From Adiantum capillus-veneris (Eukaryota; Streptophyta; Polypodiopsida; Polypodiales; Pteridaceae), in the NCBI GenBank assembly GCA_014529385.2, contig CM043945.1:1230312-1294311 (forward strand): DNA of 64,000 bases, in the 5' to 3' direction. How positions within the stretch are numbered: position 1 is the stretch's first letter; each line of letters begins with the position of its first letter. The position numbers and the translations under genes were made by a program. The notes beneath the pieces are model-generated. The model saw only the letters and a program-made list of their open reading frames with translations. It made no database searches and had not been told where the DNA came from. This document shows positions 1-11,283 of this stretch, in pieces.

Positions 1-136
1 ATTGCTCCAAAAACTATTTCCCTTCTTCCACCAATCTCACTTTGGGACACACAGACACAAAGACAAACACCACACATTTGTTTTATTGAGATCCAATGTG
101 TGTGAGAGAGACACACAAAAACACTTTGTGACACAG

Positions 137-177
137 AAACACAAACACAAACACAAACACAAACACAAACACAAACA
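137..177. repeat. (ACAAAC)n hexamer microsatellite
   Basis: About six and a half uninterrupted copies of an ACAAAC hexamer. No coding role is implied; open frames through it are products of the repeat. Confidence 0.95.
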
Positions 178-196
178 TCAGTTTTTCTAGGGTCCA

Positions 197-197
<1 letters not shown>

Positions 198-288
<91 letters not shown>
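198..288. repeat. compound (GT)16(GA)30 microsatellite
   Basis: Pure GT dinucleotides at 198-229 run straight into pure GA dinucleotides at 229-288. The words before it (tccaatgtgtgtg) also occur about 100 bases upstream at 92-106, next to a short GT/GA stretch. The same GT-then-GA order recurs at 14119-14182, 33549-33590 and 42.7-43.4 kb. Confidence 0.97.
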
Positions 289-290
<2 letters not shown>

Positions 291-499
291 CAAACAAGAT
301 AACTTGCACATGATAAACACGAACATGAGAAAATTTTCATGCAAGATCATAAGGAAAATGGCTTCGAGACCAATAGAAAGGTAGGGTTATATCCCTTTCA
401 TTAGTAAGAGGATCAAATGATTTCACATGTACAAGAATAAAGATTAGGTTGTTTAATAACATTAATCTCTAACAGGTTGAGGTAATGTAACGTACTATT

Positions 500-2406
500 G
501 GACACAATGTAGTAAGAGTGCCGCAAAATGGTCCATTTGCCTTGCTACATTTTACAATTGGTTCACATCCACTTGTGTCTTTGCTTGAGGAAAATGGTAC
601 AGAAGGGGAGATTCAAGGATGATTCTCAGTTTGTTTGATGACAATCCTCTACTCTTCATAAAATCCAACTCCCAAATGCTCAAAAGAACTCTTAAGAATG
701 TGCAAATGTTTGAAACTACATCAACCCCTAAGTGTGGCATCAAAAAATCAAGATTGATTTCAACTAGCTGTAAACAACTCGATTAACCCTGCCAAAAGAT
801 TATTTCAAAAGTCAAAGTGTTCAAAAAACTCAATGCACCAGTAGGGGTGGACATCTCACACAAACATGGAGTTCTAAACAAAATTAACAATAACATGAGA
901 AGATGGGAGAATGCACTCTTCCCTTTCACAACAAAGTGGCTATGATTAACTCCTTCATGATTCCATACATACATATCCTTTGTCTCAACTGTTTTAAACA
1001 TGGCCATATGCAATTGAAAAGAAATTTTAAAACCCATCAAAAGGTTCATATGGAAGAATATTACAAGAGACACATCTCAATGGTAGTGGGGGACATGAGA
1101 ATGGGTGATAAGATCAAGGGACCTAGGTGGTATTGGGATCTTGAACCCAACACTACACGCAAAAGCCATGTGTGCAAAGCTAGTAGTCTCCCTAAAAAAT
1201 CAAAGGCAAGATGAGGCGGTGATGGCTTGGGATATGATTGACAAAGTAGAGTTCTTCTGGAGATGAGGCCCATGGAAGGATCATACAAAGTGCATGACAA
1301 TTTTCTAGCTCCTAGCTTGATTTTTTAAAGGGGTTTAGCTGCTGGGGGGGAGATACTTTAAAAGAGAAAATTAGTGGTATCATCACTAGAATAGGAAGAG
1401 ACTTTTATATATTTAGGTGCTCCGACTTACATTAGTCCCTTGGATTTCCAAGCTAGAAGGATTATCTTTTGGAGGGAAGTTACTAAAAAGGGGAATAACA
1501 AAGGATCTCCAAGTTGACACTTTCTAGAATGACGACAACTTTTGTTGGAAGAATGTGTACTAGTTGGTGAAATTGAAAGGCTATTGATCAGTAAAGCCAA
1601 AGTTCTATGGAATTATAGGGTGGACTAGTTCACTCCGCTCATCCAGTTGTCAAAGGGTGAATTGATCAAAAGAGAAGTCGCTAAAATGTATAAACAACAT
1701 TTGGGAAGTAAAATGGTCACACTCAATGAAGATAATCACCTGGAAGGTGTTGTGGGGGCCTACCCCTACTAGGATTAAGATTCTTGCCAAAGGGATTTGC
1801 ACAAATAGTTGCTTTGGGTACAAAGCAGCTTTTGAAGATCCCTTGCATCTATTCAAAGACTACCCTTTCTTGCAAGGTCTTGTCACCAAAATTTGCAATT
1901 GGCTACAAAGGACTTGGAAGGTGCTCTTCTTTAGGAATGACTTGGTTTCAAGGGGAAGAATATTTTAGCACCAAGCATTTCTTGTGTGCATTCATAGAGT
2001 GAAATATTGCTCTCTGAAGCACATTTGGAAAGTTGAAAACCTTTGTGTCTTTGAGAAAAATGTTGTGGTAGCTCAATTCAATGATATTGTGTGTGATAGC
2101 ACCAAGATTATATATTGAATAGGGTCAAGATTTGGAACATCTACATAAGCCAAATAATGGAAACATGCACTAAGTTATATTGGCTACTCAGGCGGTGCCC
2201 TCTATGGCAAAAGCAGAGTGCTGAACTTTGGATAAAGCTACTAGTGGATAAGGAATAAAAAGGGTCTTTTGTTATGAATTCTACATCACCTTTTTGGAAA
2301 TGTTTTCCCTTCAAGGCACATGTAGTGCTTGAGGCTCATTGTAGATTAGTTGATGAGATAATATAGTAACTCCACTCACAATTGCTAGTATGGCTTAAAA
2401 AAAAAA
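500..2406 (+). mobile_element. Decayed L1-like LINE (LINE A), reverse transcriptase to 3' tail
   Basis: Non-LTR retrotransposon remnant. Read through several frameshifts, it shows a palm-region stretch (GPFALLHFTIGSHPLVSLL near 520-580), a damaged active-site neighbourhood (DDNPLLFIKS near 640), the LINE thumb signature (near 905-960, NKVAMINSFM), GGIGILNPTLHAKAMCAKLV near 1126-1185, and the C-terminal zinc-binding RT module (zf-RVT type) at 1726-1860 with TWKVLWGPTPTR and EDPLHLFKDYPF. In an intact element the protein copies its own RNA at a nicked target. Here stops and shifts fall in every frame, so it is dead. It ends in a short hairpin-like tail and poly(A) at 2397-2406. The 5' limit is uncertain; homology is visible from about 500. 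Confidence 0.72.
2373..2406 (+). other. LINE A 3' end: CACTCACAATTG motif plus poly(A)
   Basis: The end reads CACTCACAATTG followed by CTAGTATGGC and ten A residues. The same CACTCAC(A/C)ATT...GAGT...GC-A(n) pattern ends two or three other LINE tails here (15709-15740, 15755-15788 inverted, 18971-18994). This one has lost the right half of the palindrome. Confidence 0.6.
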
Positions 2407-3196
2407 GGTTTTTGGACATAATAATGGAAAAGACATTGCAACCGCTGCTAATGGTTTTGATTTCCTAATGCAATACTAAAAGAATTCAAAAAATAATTAC
2501 ATACTTACACATTGGAATGGATCTCAAAGGACAAGAGGAAGTGGCTATGATTTAACATCATTTCATATAAAAAAAGATATGTATATTTGTAAGACATGGA
2601 CTTAGGGCTTTAGCTCAAAAAGTTTAAGGTTTGAACTTGTATCCTCTTTATGTATTGTCCTACCTAATAAATTCTCATGTATTTTATACTTTGTATGTTG
2701 GGGTGGTCCACGCCTCCTAGCACTTAAAAAAGGAATCACAACACACCAACAAACAAGGAACGTCAAAAAATGAGAGAAAGTATTTGGAGCTAATATACCA
2801 TAATGAAGCTTTAATGGGCTAGTGACACAAAAAACAATTATGTGATTTATTGTTTCTTTTCATATCGATGAAGGAGGAATGTACATATTCATTGTCACTG
2901 AGTATCCTCTAAAGATCCGCCACCTTGCCTTGCTTTTTTCTCATTCCCTTGCCTTTCAAAGTGGATACATGTTTATAAGACTCATGTAAACATGCACCCC
3001 ATACTCACTTTAGGTGGTAGATCTTTAAAATAGCCTACTAATATTACACCATATCTATTTTCTCAAATGGATTTCTATGCATTTCTCTAGACACTTCTTA
3101 CCCCTTGTTTTCCACCTTGACACACTAGATCTCCGTTTCTTGTTTTGCTTACCTACACAAGAACTTATTTCCTTTAGAAACTAGAAGTTGGTGTCT
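2407..3196. other. Non-coding stretch between LINE A and the chromovirus
   Basis: AT-rich sequence with stops in all frames. I see no domain, repeat or RNA gene in it. Its right end supplies the TAAGA target site of the chromovirus. Confidence 0.6.
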
Positions 3197-3201
3197 TAAG
3201 A

Positions 3202-3555
3202 TGTCATAATAATCAATATCTAATTCTCCTAAATGATTTTCTCATGTTAAACTGATCATTTAATATGGGGAAGTGCCAGGGGAGAAAAATCTAGAATATT
3301 GGTTAAGCTAGCAGACCGGCCACAGTAGGGATCCAAAGGGGGGGCCATCTGCAAAAGATCCATGTGCAACAATGGGCTTAAAAGACCCTAAGGTTTAGCC
3401 CATTAAGACTTCCAAAATGCTAAGGTTCCAAAATTCAAAGGTTGTGTCCAAAGGTCAACCATGGGGGAATTGGATGCTTTGTGTGTGTCAAAAAGTCTTT
3501 ACAAATCCCTACATAAGAGGGGGCGAGCCTAGCTTGTAGGGGATGAGAGAGAAAG

Positions 3556-3607
<52 letters not shown>

Positions 3608-4794
3608 GCTCCCTTTACACAAAAGGAATGAGGGACACATGTCAGCTCCCTAGCCTAGATGCCCACAAGGTGTACCCAATTCCTATTGGATGGCCTTGGA
3701 GGTGGACCAATGAGAATTAGGCTAGAGTAAATCTAGTTTAATAAATTTAAAAACACTTAATAAAAGAACCAATGAGAATTAAGCCCTCTAGAAGACTATT
3801 GGACAGTCTCCCAAGGGGACCAATGAGCATTCAGCAGCCCAATGGCTCGCCTGATTCCTATTGGCTAGGAGGCAAAGGGGTCCAATGAGAGTTTAGTTGA
3901 ATTATTAAATTACCTACAACTCTCACAAAAGGGGAAAGGGAGACACATGTCAGAAGGCTATCACTTATGCTGCTTAATTGTCATTGGCTAGCCCTAGGGA
4001 GGTCCAATGAGAGGGTAGCATGAGCAAATAGCAAGAGGGGTCGACCAAGAGAGAGAGAGGGGGCTGATTTTTGCAAGGCATTATCACACACACACTCACA
4101 CAATCTCATGTGTGAAGTAAAGAAGACTCTCTCTCTCTCCTTCTCAAGCTTTAATAGAAAACTTACCATCTACTCCAAGCTTGTGAGAAGGGAGGCCTAC
4201 ACCAACAACTCTTGGATTTGTGATGCAAATCCAACCAAGAGCCAAGCTTCAATGCATGCTCATCTCCTCTACCATACTAATTACTAAGCTAAGCTATGAT
4301 AATATGAGTGATTATGTGAGGAGATGTACATCTTTCTTGTAAGAATACTCCTACTTCCTCTCAATCTACTCTCATACCCTGCTAGCTCTCACCATCTTTG
4401 AAGGTGTGTGAGGTCTTGGGTCTGAGACCGGGGATAATTGATGTTGTGTTTGATAAGTGTTTTGCTTAGTGCATGAAGATTTCATCTTCATTGCACTAGC
4501 TAGTCTTGAAGGAACACAAAGAATTGTATTGTACAATGTCTCTCTTGATGGGAGAAATCATAATACAAAGCCTTTTGGAGGGGGGACCGGCTCCATGAAA
4601 ATCCGGTCCTCAACTGTTGTCAATAGCTTAATTTCTCTCTCTTTTGAAAGTATTGTTCATGCTATCTAACTAGGTGCTATGCTTTTTGTTGCTCTCTCCA
4701 CCCAAGCACTCTTGTAATTTTCATTAGGAATCTATTCGAATGAAATGCCCACAATTTCCGCTACACACAAGTTTTAAGTCCAGTAAATGTTACA
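3202..4794 (+). repeat. 5' LTR of chromovirus copy 1
   Basis: 1593 bp, TG...CA ended, matching 10815-12412. It contains a (CA)25 tract (3557-3606), a dense CCAAT/ATTGG cluster (3676-4008) and a GA tract near 4048-4063. Relative to the 3' LTR it lacks about 23 bp between two GGGATCCAAAGG words near 3330. It keeps about 65 bp near 4135-4200 that the 3' LTR has lost. A 70-codon open frame (4457-4669) is shared with the 3' LTR but has no known motif. Confidence 0.95.
3676..4008. promoter_or_regulatory. Cluster of eleven CCAAT/ATTGG boxes in the LTR
   Basis: CCAAT at 3676, 3707, 3769, 3820, 3839, 3882 and 4004; ATTGG (the same box inverted) at 3685, 3798, 3860 and 3983. Many share the extended word CCAATGAG. 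The cluster is present in the 3' LTR and largely in the minus-strand copy at 62.3-62.6 kb. CCAAT is the known NF-Y binding site. A role as a promoter or enhancer is inferred, not shown. Confidence 0.5.
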
Positions 4795-4795
4795 T

Positions 4796-4807
4796 TGGTA
4801 TCAGAGC
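4796..4807 (+). other. Primer-binding site, tRNA-iMet type
   Basis: TGGTATCAGAGC, one base after the LTR end. This is the standard plant initiator-methionine tRNA PBS, where minus-strand cDNA synthesis starts. Confidence 0.95.
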
Positions 4808-5505
4808 ACAAGGCTTCTCTTTTCTTGCTCAAGAAGGGAGGTCCTCAAGCTAGCTATAAATGGTTGGTACTATTAATTGCCTGTGAGTAAGTAGATGTTG
4901 ACAGGCACATCAGTATGACAATTTAGTGGTCAGTCAGATGTTGGTCAGTCGGATTCTGGTCAGTCAGATGCTACTGGGTCGGATTTATACTGAGTCGGAT
5001 TTCTTCTGAGTCGGATTTCTGCTTAGTCAGATATTTGGCCAAGAACTTCTTTTGGGCAGTTACAACTGTTTCGTGTTGGACAATTCATGGGCTTAGAGGA
5101 CGACTGGGAGGGATGATCTCTCGAGCTGTAAGCCTTTCTTGAAGATGAATACGAGTTCTGAGTTTTCCCTAATCTCTCCTCCTTGCTCTGTTTGATCTTG
5201 TCTCTGTGTTATTCTGCTGAGTCTGATTCTTGTATTAAGCCTTATGAGGATTGTTTAGCTTGTTTTTCTTCATGTGTTGCCGAACCCCTACACATTTGGC
5301 GATCCTGCTGAGTCTGTCTCTCTGTTGCGTCTGTTTCTCTACTGAGCCTATTTCTCTGCTGAGCCTGTTTTGCTGTTGTGCGTGATGTATTACTGTGCTG
5401 GCATTGCGTGAGTTGGGTTGTGTGTTCCATTGGGAGATGCTGCATGTCAGAGAGACCATTTGATGTTGCCTTGGGGGGCATCGTCCATCCCCAACATTCA
5501 TCTGT
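4808..5505 (+). other. Untranslated leader with CTGAGTCGGATTT and CTGCTGAGTCTG repeats
   Basis: Between the PBS and the gag frame there is no convincing ORF. Two runs of short degenerate repeats occur: GGTCAGTCGGAT / CTGAGTCGGATTTCT at about 4925-5035, and CTGCTGAGTCTGTTTCTCT variants at about 5215-5365. The gag frame opens after a TAG near 5505. Confidence 0.6.
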
Positions 5506-5603
5506 AGATTCAGATTTTCAGCAATTCAAAGAATAGTAAAGAGAGTGAAATTAATGTTGATAACTTTGATTTTACTAATGAGCAAGCTACTAATGATGCT
5601 TCG

Positions 5604-6776
5604 ATGCTTGTTAACTATCTTGCTTCTAGGCTTCAACAAGCCATGGGCAATCCATCTCTCCAAAGTGAAGTGCAATGGCAGCTCCGTGCTCATGGGATTT
5701 TCCAAGCTCACCACCATGACGAGAGAACACCTAGGAAGCCTCCTTGTGAGACTTTCAAAAGAGGTCTCTCTCCGATTCGGGAAGAAGAAGAGAATCCATA
5801 CAAAGGGCTCAAGAATTTACTTCTTGATGATGCATCTCCTTCCCAAAGGAGAACTCAAGAGCCTCCACCAAAGGAACGAGAAAGAAGTGAGTCTCCCGCC
5901 ACCTCGGCGGAGATGGCTCCACGAAGACGGCGGGCTAAACGCTCTCCATCACCCCCAAAGCGGAGAAGACCATCACACCCTTCTCCACACCATAATTCAA
6001 AGAGGGATGATAAAAAGAAAGAGAAGAAAAAGGCGAGAAAGAGGACACCCTCTTCTCCATCTTCTTCATCCTCTTCCTCTCATGAAAGTGATGGTGAAGA
6101 CGATGAAGATCAAGACAAGAAAAAGGCAAGAAAGAGGTCACCCTCTTCTCCACCTTTCTCAAATTCTTCACCTTCTGAAGAAAGTGATGGTGCAACCTTT
6201 GAACCATCAAAAAGAAGAGGCCATAGAAAATCCTATTCCGCATGGAAGAGGTCGTCCAAGCTGAAGAAGTTCAAAGAGGGAGGGAAGAGCATCTCTTTCC
6301 TTACCTATGATGGCACCTTTGGTGCTACGGACAAAGTCTTGGCCTTTATCCAATAGTTTGATGCGGCATTTGGAGATGAGGGCTTCACGGAGTCCTCTAA
6401 GCTACGCCATGTAGCTATGCACTTTCAAAAGTCCGCCAGGCAATGGTGGTCTAGCGTACGAGCCAACGGTGAAGCTCTGCGAACATGGAAAGCTTTAAGA
6501 GATTCCATTATGAAGTTGTTTTTGGCCACCGAGGCTAAAGCCAAAGTACTCACCGAATGGAGAAGCTTAAAGCTCTCTCCCTATGAATCCATCCACAAAT
6601 ATGTAGACAAGTTTTGGGACCTACAACTCAAAACCACTATCTTCAAAAAGTTAGATTTTGGAGAGCAAAAGGAACAATTTTGTGCGGGCTTAACCGAAGA
6701 AATGGCAGAGTATGTCAACTCCCAAAGTCCACGGGCCATATCGACAGTAATACACCATACTATGGTGACCTCTTGA
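5604..6776 (+). pseudogene. Chromovirus gag (capsid part), amber and opal stops
   Basis: Encodes the structural Gag that would form the virus-like particle. The first 200 or so codons are a highly basic Ser/Pro/Arg/Lys-rich region. A capsid-like part follows, with LRHVAMHFQKSARQWWSSV and WRSLKLSPYESIHKYVDKFW. Two in-frame stops interrupt it: TAG at 6354-6356 (after FIQ) and TGA at 6774-6776. The same frame then continues into the zinc-knuckle/protease ORF. The first ATG in the open frame is 5604, so that start is a guess. The protein cannot be made whole without stop suppression. Confidence 0.8.
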
Positions 6777-6788
6777 ATCAATTTCCAA

Positions 6789-7667
6789 ATGGGGGCTAAA
6801 AGAAATAATAAGCCCACGGAAAACAAGGGTTCCAACGAGCCTAAGGGGAAGGACAATGTCCAAAAGTCTCCTAAGGGGAACTCCAACAAAGCTAAAGAGA
6901 AGGGAGTTTACAAAGGTAAAAACAAACTCTCTCCTGAAGAGATTGAGTGTTATCGCAAGGATAATCGGTGTTTCAAGTGTGGCGAACAAGGGCATACATA
7001 CCACGCTTGTCCCCAAAAGAACAACCGCCAAGATCCTCCTAAAGCTACCTTGGTTGAAATCCAAGAGGAGGAGACTCACCAAACTCACCACAAAAGATCT
7101 CCTCCATGCCATGCTTGGGGAAAGGTAAGAGAACATGATGCTTTTATTCTCTTTGACCCTAGTTCTACTCACAATTTTATATCTATAGAGTTGGCCACCA
7201 AGCTAGGCATACAAGCCTACGAGATGGGAGATGTCCTACCCGCAAACAGTGCTTTCAAGGGGCAAGAAGCTTCAGTCACTCCCTTAATCGGGAAATTGAG
7301 GCTTCATGTCCAAAGCTATGTGGACAAAGAGGACTTCTTTATCTCTCCTCTCAAGCATGAGGATGTAATCCTAGGGGCACCATGGTTTGATCGCCTGACT
7401 GCCAATGTTAAATTCCCTGAAAGGAGAATCTCCTTTAAGTTCAGGGAAAAAGACATGTATATAGATGCTAAGGAAATGGGTAACACTATTCCCATTGTAC
7501 ATACACCAACTTTCAACAAGTCAATAAAGAGCTCTATTTCCGTGTACATGATTTTTGTTAAAGATTCTCAAAATGAACCTAATGCTTTAGAAAAAGAAAA
7601 TAAAAGCAACCAAAAGGAATTAGAGTTATCCAATTTTCTCAAGGGGTTTCAAGATGTTTTTTATTGA
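6789..7667 (+). pseudogene. Chromovirus Gag zinc knuckle and aspartic protease
   Basis: In the same frame as the upstream gag. A lysine-rich linker leads to a CCHC knuckle (CFKCGEQGHTYHACP, near 6970-7015) for RNA packaging, then a retroviral-type protease core with FILFDPSSTHNFIS and VILGAPWFDRL. The usual D-S/T-G catalytic triad is D-P-S here, so the protease is probably inactive. The frame ends at a TGA near the start of RT, where a small frameshift separates it from the RT body. Confidence 0.85.
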
Positions 7668-8189
7668 CGACATCCCTTATGAGCTACTATCCTAAATGAG
7701 GTAATGATGACCATGCAATTGAACTTCTTCCAGGAAGTTCACCGCCTAACAAACCTCCCTATAGAGTTTCTCAAGCTCAACAAGAGGAGATTATGCGGCA
7801 AGTGCATGAGTTAGTTGAGAAGGGCATGGTTAGGCCTAGCTCATCTCCATTTTGCTCACCTGTGCTATTAGTGCAAAAGAAAGACGGCACATCGTATGTG
7901 TGTTGACTATAGAGCACTAAATAGGATCACTATCAAGAATAGGTTTCCCGTTCCACGGGTAGAAGACCTATTTGATAAGCTACAAGGATCAACCTACTTC
8001 AGTAGGATTGACCTAAAAAGTGTCTATCATCAAATAAGGATAGTTGATTAAGACATTGTAAAGACCGCATTTCGCACTACATTTGGTCTTTACGAATACA
8101 TTGTCATGCCTTTTGGCTTGATCAATGCACCAGCCACATTCAACCGCTTGATGGAGAAGCTGTTCAGGCCTCATTGAACCTTCACTGGA
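7668..8189 (+). pseudogene. Chromovirus reverse transcriptase, N-terminal half (frameshifted)
   Basis: Fingers and palm of Ty3 RT read in two frames: NKPPYRVSQAQQEEIMRQ, then [10 protein letters not shown], a one-base shift near 7893, then [36 protein letters not shown] and [20 protein letters not shown]. Stops TAA at 8049-8051 and TGA at 8175-8177 break the second frame before the catalytic FFDD box. Confidence 0.85.
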
Positions 8190-9500
8190 GTGTTCTTTGA
8201 TGATATTATCATCTACTCTAATTCATTAGACGAACACAAGAAACACCTCCAGGTAATATTTCAAGTTTTAAGAGAGAATAAACTTTATGTTAATCGAAAG
8301 AAAAGTGAATTTTTCTTGCAAGAGATTCAATATTTAGGGCACATTATCTCTCAAGATGGCATCCAAATGGATCCATCAAAGTTAGAGGTAATAAAAGGAT
8401 GGCCTAAACCAAAGAATCTTCATGAACTAAGAAGCTTTATAGGTATGTGTGCATACTATAGACGCTTCATAGAAAAGTTCTCACAAATTGCGGGACCATT
8501 ACATGAACTAACAAAGAAAAGCGTTAGGTATACATGGTCTGCTAAGGAGAACAATGCTTTTGAAAAGCTTATCTCTCAACCTGTGCTTACACTACCCGAT
8601 CTCTCAAAACCATTTGAGGTCCAATGTGATGCTTGTGGTGATTGCCTTGGAGATGTTTTGCTCCAAGACGGGCACACCATAGGCTATGAAAGTCGAAGGC
8701 TCGACCCTGTTGAGCAAGCTCTAGGCATATATGAAAAGGAACTCCTTGCAGTTCTACATGCCTTAGACTCATGGAAGCACTATTTATTGGGGACTCCTTT
8801 CATTCTGCGAAAGGATCACCAAAGTCTTAAGTACTTCATGACGCAGACCAAGATCTCTGACAAACAAATGAGGTGGGCAAATTTCCTTTCGCAATTTCAT
8901 TTTCATATTGCTCACATTGCTAGCAAGCATAATCAAGTAGCTGATGCACTCTCAAGATGGCAGAGAGTGAATGCGGTTTCCATAGCAACTCACAATGATC
9001 TATCTTCAATGATAGATGAGTATGCTATTGATCCCGATTTTAGAGATGTGATTTCAGCCCTTGCATTAGGGAAGAAAGAAGAACCATTTACTTTACAAGA
9101 TGGTTATCTTCTCTATGGCAATAGACTATGTGTTACTAACTCACTACGTGAGAAAGTAATGTATGAATCTCATGGTCCACCTTATGCGGGGCATAGAGGG
9201 ATTCAGTCTACCTTACAGGGAATTGAAACATATTTCTATTGGCCTACCATGAAAGTGAACATACAAGAGTATGTTTCTAAATGTGTGGTATGCCAAAAGA
9301 CAGAATTTGATAGAGGGAAGCAACTTGGATTTCCTCAACCCTTGCCAATCCCTAATTCACCATGGGAGAGCATATCCATGGATTTTATCTTTGGATTGCC
9401 TAAGTCTATCCATGGGAATACGGGAATATGGACGATAGTAGTCAGGTTCAGTAAACAAGCTCATTTTATACCTGTCAAAAAGACTATCAAAGCCCATTAA
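8190..9500 (+). pseudogene. Chromovirus RT palm, RNase H and integrase N-terminus
   Basis: 436 open codons. They hold the RT catalytic box (VFFDDIIIYS), the LGHIISQDGI and YYRRFIEKFS connection motifs, a Ty3 RNase H (FEVQCDACGDCLGDVL, the YEKELLAVLHAL glutamate, DHQSLKY, ADALSRW), an integrase H2C2 zinc finger (HGPPYAGHRG ... CVVCQK) and the first catalytic Asp (SMDFIFGLPKS). The frame stops at TAA 9498-9500, where related proteins usually read KxxQMATLF, so a Gln codon has probably become a stop. Confidence 0.9.
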
Positions 9501-10199
9501 ATGGCAACCCTCTTCATTTCCAAAAATTTCAAGTACCATGGCTTGCCAATGTCCATAGTGTCGGATAGAGATCCTAGAATGACCATTAATTTCTGGAAGG
9601 ATCTCTTTGAGAATTTAGGGACAAGGCTAAATTTCTCTTCGGCCTATCATCCACAAACGGATGGCCAAAGTGAAATAGCCAACCTAACAATTCTCGATCT
9701 ACTAAAAGCCTATGTAACAGAAGTAGATCAAAGATCCCAATGGGAGAAGTACGTACCCTTGATGGAGTATGATTACAATAACACTGTACATACTTCCATG
9801 GAAAAAGCACCTTTCGACGTAATTGAGGGAAGATCAAAAAGTCCCTTGCTACTTAAGGTACATGGGAAGATCTTCACTGCAGATGAGTATAGCCGGGACC
9901 TACAAAAATCTTTTCAAAAGATTAAGGATGCTATCTCTATCTCACAGCAAAGGCAAAAGGCTGCTGCTGACAAGCACATAAGAGCCCAATCCTTTAAAGA
10001 AAATGATTGGGTCTTATTAAAGTTTCCCAAGGCTCGATTAAGGCACACAACGGGCAAGAATCCTACGGGACACCAAAAGTACTACGCTAAACTAGCAAAA
10101 AGGTACTATGGCCCTTCCAAGTTCTTAGGCCAATCGATGAGATGGCCTATCAACTCAAGTTTCCCAATCATTGGCTCATACACAATGCTTTTCATGTGA
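9501..10199 (+). pseudogene. Chromovirus integrase core, C-terminal half
   Basis: Continues the integrase after the TAA in the same frame. It has the second catalytic Asp (SIVSDRDPRMT) and the Glu in HPQTDGQSEIANL. Downstream lie the ADKHIRAQSFKENDWVLL module and the start of the GPY-like motif (KRYYGPSKFLGQ). A frameshift near 10130-10140 leads into the chromodomain frame, so the last codons of this ORF are out of register. Confidence 0.88.
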
Positions 10200-10459
10200 G
10201 CCTATTAAAGCCTTACAAAGGGGATCCACCTCAAGAAACAACTATTGAAGACCCACCGGAGATCGAGGACCAAGAGGAGGTGTTGCAGCCCGAGTCCATT
10301 CTCCGACATGAAGACAAGGTACTAAGAGGCGGTAAGACTATCCGACGATATCTTATTAAGTTTAAGAATTATCCTTTTGAAGATGCCAGATGGATGCAAG
10401 GCATACAATTAAAGGATAACCTAAATCTTGTCAATGCTTACAATTCTTCCCAAGAGTAA
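10142..10459 (+). pseudogene. Integrase C-terminal tail with chromodomain
   Basis: 105 codons, frame +1 relative to the upstream integrase. [14 protein letters not shown] is the usual end of plant Ty3 integrase. It is followed by an acidic linker and a chromodomain-like segment ([36 protein letters not shown]). In chromoviruses this domain steers insertion toward methylated-histone chromatin. The same segment is at 63465-63734 on the minus strand. Confidence 0.85.
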
Positions 10460-10801
10460 GCAAATGTACAAAATGTTAAAAATGAACAAAGTTTTTGTCT
10501 TATAAGACTCTCTTTTTCTTTATTGTGCACAAAAATGAAGTAGTATGCATGCTTAGATCAAGTTTGCGGAGACAACGTCTCCCAAACACCAAGTAGAACT
10601 TGTCACTCTAATATGGAAGATTGATATGACTAATGTGCAGACATGCTTGCGGCAGCCTTAGGTTCTCAAGCACCAAATGGACTAATCATCCATTGTGGAA
10701 TGATGTCGTAGGGTAACATAGGGATCCTCTACCCGCTAAGAAAAGGACTCATGAATATGCTTTATCTTCTCTACACCATAGTCCAGGACGACTATGATTT
10801 C

Positions 10802-10811
10802 AAGAGAGAGG
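10802..10811 (+). other. Polypurine tract of chromovirus copy 1
   Basis: AAGAGAGAGG, three bases before the 3' LTR. This is the expected plus-strand primer site. Confidence 0.8.
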
Positions 10812-10814
10812 TAA

Positions 10815-11195
10815 TGTCATAATAATCAATATCTAATTCTCCTAAATGATTTTCTCATGTTAAACTGATCATTTAATATGGGGAAGTGCTAGGGGAGAAA
10901 AATCTAGAATATTGGTTAAGCTAGCAGACCGGCCACAGTAGGGATCCAAAGGAGGGAAAATAGGGATCCAAAGGGGGGGCCATCTCATCTGCAAAAGATC
11001 CATGTGCAACAATGGGCTTAAAAGACCCTAAGGTTTAGCCCATTAAGACTTCCAAAATGCTAAGGTTCCAAAATTCAAAGGTTGTGTCCAAAGGTCAACC
11101 ATGGGGGAATTGGATGCTTTGTGTGTGTCAAAAAGTATTTACAAATCCCTACATAAGAGGGGGCGAGCCTAGCTTGTAGGGGATGAGAGAGAAAG

Positions 11196-11283
<88 letters not shown>

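Noticed and set aside
4457-4669. 70-codon frame shared by both chromovirus LTRs (also 12063-12275)
   Set aside because: Shared because the LTRs are copies; no motif and no sign of coding constraint. It appears broken in the third LTR.
5235-5501. Minus-strand Gln/Arg-rich frames in the chromovirus leader
   Set aside because: Produced by the CTGAGTCTG repeats read backwards; antisense to the element.
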